From positions 62,001 through 126,000 of the forward strand of contig JANQOZ010000023.1 of assembly GCA_028285525.1 (NCBI GenBank): a DNA stretch of 64,000 bases, written 5' to 3'. Under the pieces are notes generated by a model. The model was not told where the DNA came from. It worked only from the letters and a program-made list of their open reading frames with translations, and did no database searches. This stretch comes from Lysobacterales bacterium. Lineage in GTDB: Bacteria > Pseudomonadota > Gammaproteobacteria > Xanthomonadales > SZUA-38. Shown in pieces: positions 59,472-64,000 of this stretch; position 1 is the first letter of the stretch, and every line of letters starts with the position of its first letter. A program made the position numbers and the translations under genes.

Positions 59472-61448
59472 ATGAGCGAAACCATTTACCCAACACTCTT
59501 CAGCCCGCTGGACCTGTCCGGACAGCGGCTGCGCAACCGTCTGGCCCACGCGTCGATTCTGACCCGAATGGTGCGGGATGGGCGCCCCGGCGAAGCCATG
59601 CTCAACTACCTCGGCGCGAGGGCCCGGGGCGGTACGGGCATGATCGTGACCGAGCCACTGGCCATGACCCGACACAATCCCGATGCGGGCAAGCTGCGGG
59701 CCTATGACGACGTAGCCCTGGGCGGCCTCAAGCAGGTTGCGGATGCTGTAGAGTCAGCGGACACGCGCCTGCTCGGACAGATCCAGGACCCGGGTCGCGG
59801 CAGGCACGCCGTCGGCCGTAACGACTCAGCGATCAGCGCGACGGCGCTGCCGGACGATCTCAGCTGGACCGTACCCCGTGCACTGACCGAACAGGAGATC
59901 CGAGACCTGATCGAGCAATGGGCCGAGTCGAGTCGCCGGCTCCAGCAGGCGGGTTTTTCCGGCGTCGAGATATCGGCCGGCCACGGGCACATCTTTCACC
60001 AGTTCCTGTCACCGTGGAGCAACCGTCGGGACGACCACTACGGTGGGGACAACGAACGGCGCTGCCGTTTGATCATCGAGCTGATGCAGGCCGTCCGTCA
60101 GAGCTGCGGCGACAATTTTATTATCGGCGTTAAGCTGCCCGGCAACGACGGGGTTCCCGGCAGCATCGACCTTGAGCAGGCCTCAGCGATTGCGGCTGAG
60201 GTCGCCGCCAGCGGCGTCGCCAGCTACTGGACCTTTTGCTGGGGCGCTCACGCCAACTCGCTGTATCAGCATCTGCCGGATGCGCACGGCGAACGCCATC
60301 CGTACCTCGACGCAATCCGTGATCTGCGCCAGGCCCGGCCAGAAATCCCGACCGGTGCCATCGGCTACATGACCGATCCCAACGAGTGCGAGAAAGCGCT
60401 GACCGACGGAACAGCCGACATCGCCTTTCTCGGACGGCCACTGATCACGGACCCGGCTTTCGGCAACAAGGCGGAGCATGGTCTGGAGGCGACCATTCGC
60501 TACTGCGTGTCCTGCAACACCTGCTGGCGCGCCATCATCGAAGGCAACCTGCTGCGCTGCGACAACAATCCTCGCGTCGGGGAGCCGGATGAGGAGGTCT
60601 GGGAGCCAGCGCCGGCGGCAATTACCAAGAAGGTTGTCGTGGTTGGTGCCGGCATCGCCGGACTCGAGGCGGCACACGTGGCCGCAGCCAGAGGACATCA
60701 GGTCACGGTGTTCGGCACCTCCGACGAGTTCGGCGGCAAGACCCGGGTCCACGCGGAGCTCCCCGGTGGAGAAAACCTCAGCAGCATCTACGACTATCAA
60801 TATCTCCAGGGCCAGCGCTCGGGGGTAACCTTTCACTTCGACGGCAAGGCCTCCGCCGAGCAGGTCAAAGCGCTGGAGCCTGACGTTGTTCTACTCGCCA
60901 CCGGCTCCACCACCACCCTGCCCCATTGGCTCGACGAGGAGTGGGCTGAGATGATCCCGGACGTCCGGGAACTGGCGACGCAGATGCTGGCACGACCAAC
61001 CCCCACCGACGGCACGCTCGTGCTTGTGGACTGCGACCACACGGAGATGACTTACGCGGCCGCCGAGCTGTTTGCCGGCCTGTTCGAAAAGGTGGTGCTG
61101 GTGACGCCGCGGGAGCGCTTTGCGTCGGACGTATCCCTGATCAACCGTCAGGGAATCTACCAGCGGCTCCATGACAAGGGCATTGAGCTGCTCACCTGCC
61201 TTGAGCCGGTGAATCTCGACGATCTTGGGGAAGCGCAGCTCGCCCTGCGCAACGTCTACAACCAGCGCGAGCAGATGGTGGAAGACGTGGTAGCAATCAC
61301 GTACGCCGGCCCGCGCCAGCCCAACCTGGAACTGCTGGCGCCGCTCGAGGAAGCGGGGATCGAGGTTTTGCGGGTAGGCGATGCCGCTGCCCCCCGCGGC
61401 GTGATGGCCGCCACCGGCGAAGGACACCGGGTGGGCAGCGCGCTTTAG
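59472..61448 (+). CDS. OYE-type NADH:flavin oxidoreductase with Fe-S site and C-terminal FAD/NAD(P) domain
   Basis: About 658 residues from the ATG at 59472. The N-terminal TIM barrel has LFSPLDLSGQRLRNRLAHASI, GVEISAGHGHIFHQFLSPWSNRRDDHYGG and QIQDPG-like flavin contacts. A [4Fe-4S] site is visible as CVSCNTCWRA...LLRCDNNP (C-x2-C-x2-C-x11-C, similar to trimethylamine-dehydrogenase-type spacing rather than 2,4-dienoyl-CoA reductase). The C-terminal part starts with VVVVGAGIAGLEAAHVAAARGHQV, a dinucleotide-binding motif. The substrate could be a methylamine-type compound or an enoyl thioester; it cannot be chosen from sequence. Confidence 0.9.
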   Translation: MSETIYPTLFSPLDLSGQRLRNRLAHASILTRMVRDGRPGEAMLNYLGARARGGTGMIVTEPLAMTRHNPDAGKLRAYDDVALGGLKQVADAVESADTRLLGQIQDPGRGRHAVGRNDSAISATALPDDLSWTVPRALTEQEIRDLIEQWAESSRRLQQAGFSGVEISAGHGHIFHQFLSPWSNRRDDHYGGDNERRCRLIIELMQAVRQSCGDNFIIGVKLPGNDGVPGSIDLEQASAIAAEVAASGVASYWTFCWGAHANSLYQHLPDAHGERHPYLDAIRDLRQARPEIPTGAIGYMTDPNECEKALTDGTADIAFLGRPLITDPAFGNKAEHGLEATIRYCVSCNTCWRAIIEGNLLRCDNNPRVGEPDEEVWEPAPAAITKKVVVVGAGIAGLEAAHVAAARGHQVTVFGTSDEFGGKTRVHAELPGGENLSSIYDYQYLQGQRSGVTFHFDGKASAEQVKALEPDVVLLATGSTTTLPHWLDEEWAEMIPDVRELATQMLARPTPTDGTLVLVDCDHTEMTYAAAELFAGLFEKVVLVTPRERFASDVSLINRQGIYQRLHDKGIELLTCLEPVNLDDLGEAQLALRNVYNQREQMVEDVVAITYAGPRQPNLELLAPLEEAGIEVLRVGDAAAPRGVMAATGEGHRVGSAL

Positions 61449-61493
61449 GCTGCGTCGCCGAGACCAGAAAAAGGCCTAGGCGCCCAGCAGGTG

Positions 61494-61514
61494 GCGCAGT
61501 TTTGCGCGTTTTTT
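61494..61514 (+). terminator. Short GC hairpin with T-run after the OYE-type gene
   Basis: GCGCA-GTTT-TGCGC is followed by G and six Ts on the plus strand, 46 bases after the stop at 61448. The stem is short (5 bp) but all-GC at the base. It should end the transcript of the flavoprotein gene before the propeller gene at 61552. Confidence 0.6.
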
Positions 61515-61551
61515 CGCATGTCGCTGATAACCACAGCAATGGATCAGCGAA

Positions 61552-63039
61552 ATGGTCAACGGACGGACTGCCAAACCCCTTTTTCTGCTGCTCGCCGCAC
61601 TGCTTCCAGGCGCAGCAAGCCTCGCTTTTGAGCTGAACGACACGCCGGCTACCGAGGTCCTCAACGGGATTACGGCACCCTCTCGCGATTTTGCCATCGC
61701 GGTGGCAAACGGCGGTGAAATTGTGCACTTCCAGGACGGCGACAACGGGACGCTGCAGCCTCCGGTGACCACCAACGACCTGTTCGACGTCTACGCTGCC
61801 TCGCCAACGGCCGCCATTGCCGCCGGCAGAGATATCGTTCTCTACTGGGATGGCAGTACCTGGTCACCCATCGTTGAGACCAGCGAGAATGACCCTGTCC
61901 CGTTTACCGGACTCTGGATCACTCCAGAGGAGGACACAGCGCTCTACGGTCGGCTGGCCACCGGCACCGGCTTTGGTCTTAACTTGGTCTGTTCGTATTT
62001 TCCAAACAGTGACACGCCGGACGGGCCCTGCCGGGCCTACCAAGCTCCGATGCTAACCGCCTGCGGAAACAGTGACGACATCAAAGTCATACTCGGTTCT
62101 GGCGAAATCCTGAATTTGGACAACGGCCTAGTTGGCCTGTTGCCCGGCGACTTGGTCTTTGATGAAGCTGGCAATTTGGGTTTCACCGGTGCCTGGCCCG
62201 TACCCGGCAGCTGCCTTCCGGGACCACTTGCACCGCGGGAGATCTACGCAACCCGCCTCAACCAGATTTGGCGTTTCGACGGTACTGCGTGGACTAATCA
62301 GAACGTCCCGGTGCCTGGTACGGATACCCTCAGCTGGATCGGCGGCACCGGGCCGGGCAACGTGATTGCGGTCGGCTTCAGGCCGGGAGGGAGTCCCGGG
62401 GAGAACATCGGCATCGCCTGGCGGTTTGACGGCGTGAACTGGACCGAGCTGACGCTGCCTGCGGGCACGCCGGGGCTGACCGATATCGCGGCAAACCTGA
62501 GCTTTCAGGACACGTTTTTTATGGATGGCTTCGAGACAGCAGCGGCAGCGAAGGTGATTGAGCCCCCGCCGCCAGGCGGCCTGGGTGTTGATATCCTCGC
62601 CGCGGCCGAGGGCGGCCAGTTCCTTCAGAACTCAACGCTATTCCCCGACGACGCGGCTGACATCACGCTTAGAAAAGAGCTGATCACGCCGGGGCCCTAC
62701 CGAAACGGTGACCGCATTGAGTACCGCATCACGGTCTTCAATCTTGGCCCGGGGGATGCGACCAACATCCGGTTCCTCGACGGCTATCGGGCCGTGAACC
62801 TGACGCTCGCTGATGACGGCTGTGGCATGACTGAGTTCAACAATCAGGCAGGCTGGCGCTACCGCGAGGTCAACATTCCGAGCCTGGCCTTCGGTGAAAC
62901 GCTCACCTGCGTTATGAGCTTTGACGTTATGGGTAATCCGGGGGAGGAGCTGTTCAACTACGCCGCTGCGGACTCTTTCGACGATACCAACTTCGGCAAC
63001 AACCGAGATGAGGTGTTTAGCGTACCGATTGACCCATAG
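61552..63039 (+). CDS. Secreted beta-propeller protein with a DUF11-like C-terminal domain and internal FxDGFE
   Basis: A 495-residue protein with a signal peptide (PLFLLLAALLPGAASLA). Residues ~30-320 carry repeats like those of the other two propeller proteins (IAAGRDIVLYWDGSTWSPI, IWRFDGTAWTNQNVPV, IAWRFDGVNWTELTLP). At ~320-328 it has FFMDGFE, the motif that ends other secreted proteins here, but it is followed by AAAAKVIEPPPPGG and a new ~130-residue domain (RNGDRIEYRITVFNLGPGDATNIRF, VSDNCxM-like CGMTEF, NFGNNRDEV) of the DUF11 type. It appears to be a propeller joined to a second adhesion-like domain. The function is unknown. Confidence 0.8.
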   Translation: MVNGRTAKPLFLLLAALLPGAASLAFELNDTPATEVLNGITAPSRDFAIAVANGGEIVHFQDGDNGTLQPPVTTNDLFDVYAASPTAAIAAGRDIVLYWDGSTWSPIVETSENDPVPFTGLWITPEEDTALYGRLATGTGFGLNLVCSYFPNSDTPDGPCRAYQAPMLTACGNSDDIKVILGSGEILNLDNGLVGLLPGDLVFDEAGNLGFTGAWPVPGSCLPGPLAPREIYATRLNQIWRFDGTAWTNQNVPVPGTDTLSWIGGTGPGNVIAVGFRPGGSPGENIGIAWRFDGVNWTELTLPAGTPGLTDIAANLSFQDTFFMDGFETAAAAKVIEPPPPGGLGVDILAAAEGGQFLQNSTLFPDDAADITLRKELITPGPYRNGDRIEYRITVFNLGPGDATNIRFLDGYRAVNLTLADDGCGMTEFNNQAGWRYREVNIPSLAFGETLTCVMSFDVMGNPGEELFNYAAADSFDDTNFGNNRDEVFSVPIDP

Positions 63040-63063
63040 GAGAAAGTCGGGCGCTTAAGGCGA

Positions 63064-64000
63064 CTAAGAGACCTCCAACCAAAGGCTGCCGCCGCCAAAC
63101 GGCGGACGCCCCTCTCGCCCAAGAGCCTTGGCAACCTCCGCGGGAAAGACGCTGGCCGCGTAGTTTGCTCCGAAAAAGACCCGATACCGGGTGGAATCCA
63201 TCAGCAGCGCCTGCAGAACGTACTGCTCGTTCCAGCTTCGGTTTTCTTCAAGCACCCAGGCCTTCGGATACTCCAGCGGAAAGAAGATGTCGTGCACGTG
63301 GACCCTGACGCCGGCGGCAAGCCGCGGCAGGACCTCGAAAAACAGGTAGTTTACGTCGCTCCCGGTCTTGGCAACGTGGGACGAGTCGATAAAGAGGATG
63401 TCGCCCGCCTCAAGCTGGTCGAAGGTCTCAAGCGGCAGCTCCTGCACGCGTTTGACGATGACCTCGCTGATACCCGGCACAGGCTGCGTCAGAAACGGGC
63501 GCGGATAGGGTTCAACGCAGGTTACGCTCATCGCGTCGTCGAGCACCCGATGGCTGACGTCAGCCGCAAGAAGAGACGAGAACCCGCTACCGATCTCCAG
63601 ATACCGAGCCGGGCGCCAGGCGTTGAGCAGGACAAACAGCAGGCGACAGTCCAGCCAGCTGAACTGACTGTTGCGAACAAAAAACTGCCAGGGTTCGGCG
63701 TCGTTCGGCAGAGTCTCTGGGTAATCGAAGCCCGCCATAAACTGCGGAAACAGCCTGTTGAGCACCTCCAGATGTTGCTCCCGTGAAAATCTCAATCCGG
63801 GTAGCTTCGTTCTCGGCGCCCAGATCCGGTCCGCCTCCGCCGACGCCTCAGCCGGATCCACCACCGGAGAGTAGAAATGACCGTTCGGGTGCGCCGTCAA
63901 AACCTCATTTGAACGCTCCACGTTTTCGAGCCGAGCCTGAAGCTGATCTCGCTCAACCCTCAGCGTGTCATGCGCCGCAACGAGTTGATCGTTTTCCTGA
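63064..64000 (-). CDS. Class I SAM-dependent methyltransferase with N-terminal coiled coil (5' end outside the window)
   Basis: The frame stays open to the window edge. The most upstream readable part is a coiled-coil segment (QENDQLVAAHDTLRVERDQL, then LQARLENVERSNEVL). An internal GTG at 63921 lies within it and is an unlikely start. The enzyme domain shows ARYLEIGSGFSSLLAA (SAM motif I), VTCVEPYP (motif for the second strand), GDILFIDSSHVAKTGSDVNYLF, and VHVHDIFFPLEYP, matching Methyltransf_24-type class I methyltransferases often seen in glycan or surface-polymer loci. The substrate is unknown. Confidence 0.85.
   Translation of the reverse strand, partial: QENDQLVAAHDTLRVERDQLQARLENVERSNEVLTAHPNGHFYSPVVDPAEASAEADRIWAPRTKLPGLRFSREQHLEVLNRLFPQFMAGFDYPETLPNDAEPWQFFVRNSQFSWLDCRLLFVLLNAWRPARYLEIGSGFSSLLAADVSHRVLDDAMSVTCVEPYPRPFLTQPVPGISEVIVKRVQELPLETFDQLEAGDILFIDSSHVAKTGSDVNYLFFEVLPRLAAGVRVHVHDIFFPLEYPKAWVLEENRSWNEQYVLQALLMDSTRYRVFFGANYAASVFPAEVAKALGREGRPPFGGGSLWLEVS

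Noticed and set aside
1-64000. tRNA, rRNA, CRISPR arrays, insertion sequences or prophage
   Set aside because: No cloverleaf, repeat-spacer array, transposase, integrase or phage structural cluster was seen on either strand. The tail-fibre-like protein at 4061 stands alone.

Overview
The window is GC-rich, densely coded bacterial DNA. It encodes lipoproteins, Tat and Sec substrates, an outer-membrane MipA-like protein, an AlkB alkane hydroxylase and an aerobic [NiFe]-hydrogenase system. This gene content suggests an aerobic or facultative, probably free-living gammaproteobacterium; I cannot fix the genus from sequence alone. I saw no tRNA, rRNA, CRISPR array, transposase or integrase.

Layout. 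Bases 1-19561 hold mixed housekeeping and accessory genes: a tricorn-like protease fragment, a secreted RidA, an alpha/beta hydrolase, secreted beta-propeller and adhesin-like proteins, a PLD/cardiolipin synthase, a PAP2 phosphatase, a 5'-nucleotidase lipoprotein, an MFS carrier, a sulfite-oxidase-fold protein with a divergent TetR regulator, and a GFA protein.

Bases 19548-41180, all on the minus strand, form a complete H2-uptake locus. Read in the direction of transcription, the structural operon is hupS-hupL-(72-aa His-rich membrane protein)-hupC, from a sigma-54 promoter at about 41164-41180 to an intrinsic terminator at 37157-37191. A second sigma-54 promoter at 36814-36829 precedes an 18-gene, almost gapless unit: hupD-F-G-H-I-J-K, hypA-B-C-D-E-X, hupR-T-U-V, hypF. 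The small subunit has the six-cysteine pattern of the [4Fe-3S] proximal cluster, so the enzyme should be an O2-tolerant membrane-bound uptake hydrogenase (group 1d type). HupUV is the H2 sensor, HupT the kinase and HupR an NtrC-type activator with an intact GAFTGA loop. Sensor, activator and sigma-54 promoters therefore form one closed regulatory circuit. HypX (CO ligand from formyl-THF) fits aerobic maturation. A Fur-box-like palindrome and a second inverted repeat lie in the 480-bp region between the two operons.

Bases 41329-64000 return to mixed metabolism: an Lrp regulator divergent from an ornithine-cyclodeaminase-like enzyme, an acyl-CoA dehydrogenase, an exported SDR beside a PQQ dehydrogenase/cytochrome c fusion, a CadC/TolB-like regulator, alkB divergent from an AraC regulator with 21-bp-spaced direct repeats, a MipA/OmpV protein, a TPR lipoprotein, two SDRs, a PAP/fibrillin-like protein, a HapK/REDY-like protein, an OYE-type flavoprotein, another propeller protein, and a methyltransferase cut by the window end.

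A cross-cutting signal is a short motif, hydrophobic-F-x-[D/N/S]-G-F-E. It lies at the extreme C-terminus of three otherwise unrelated secreted proteins and at an internal domain junction of a fourth.
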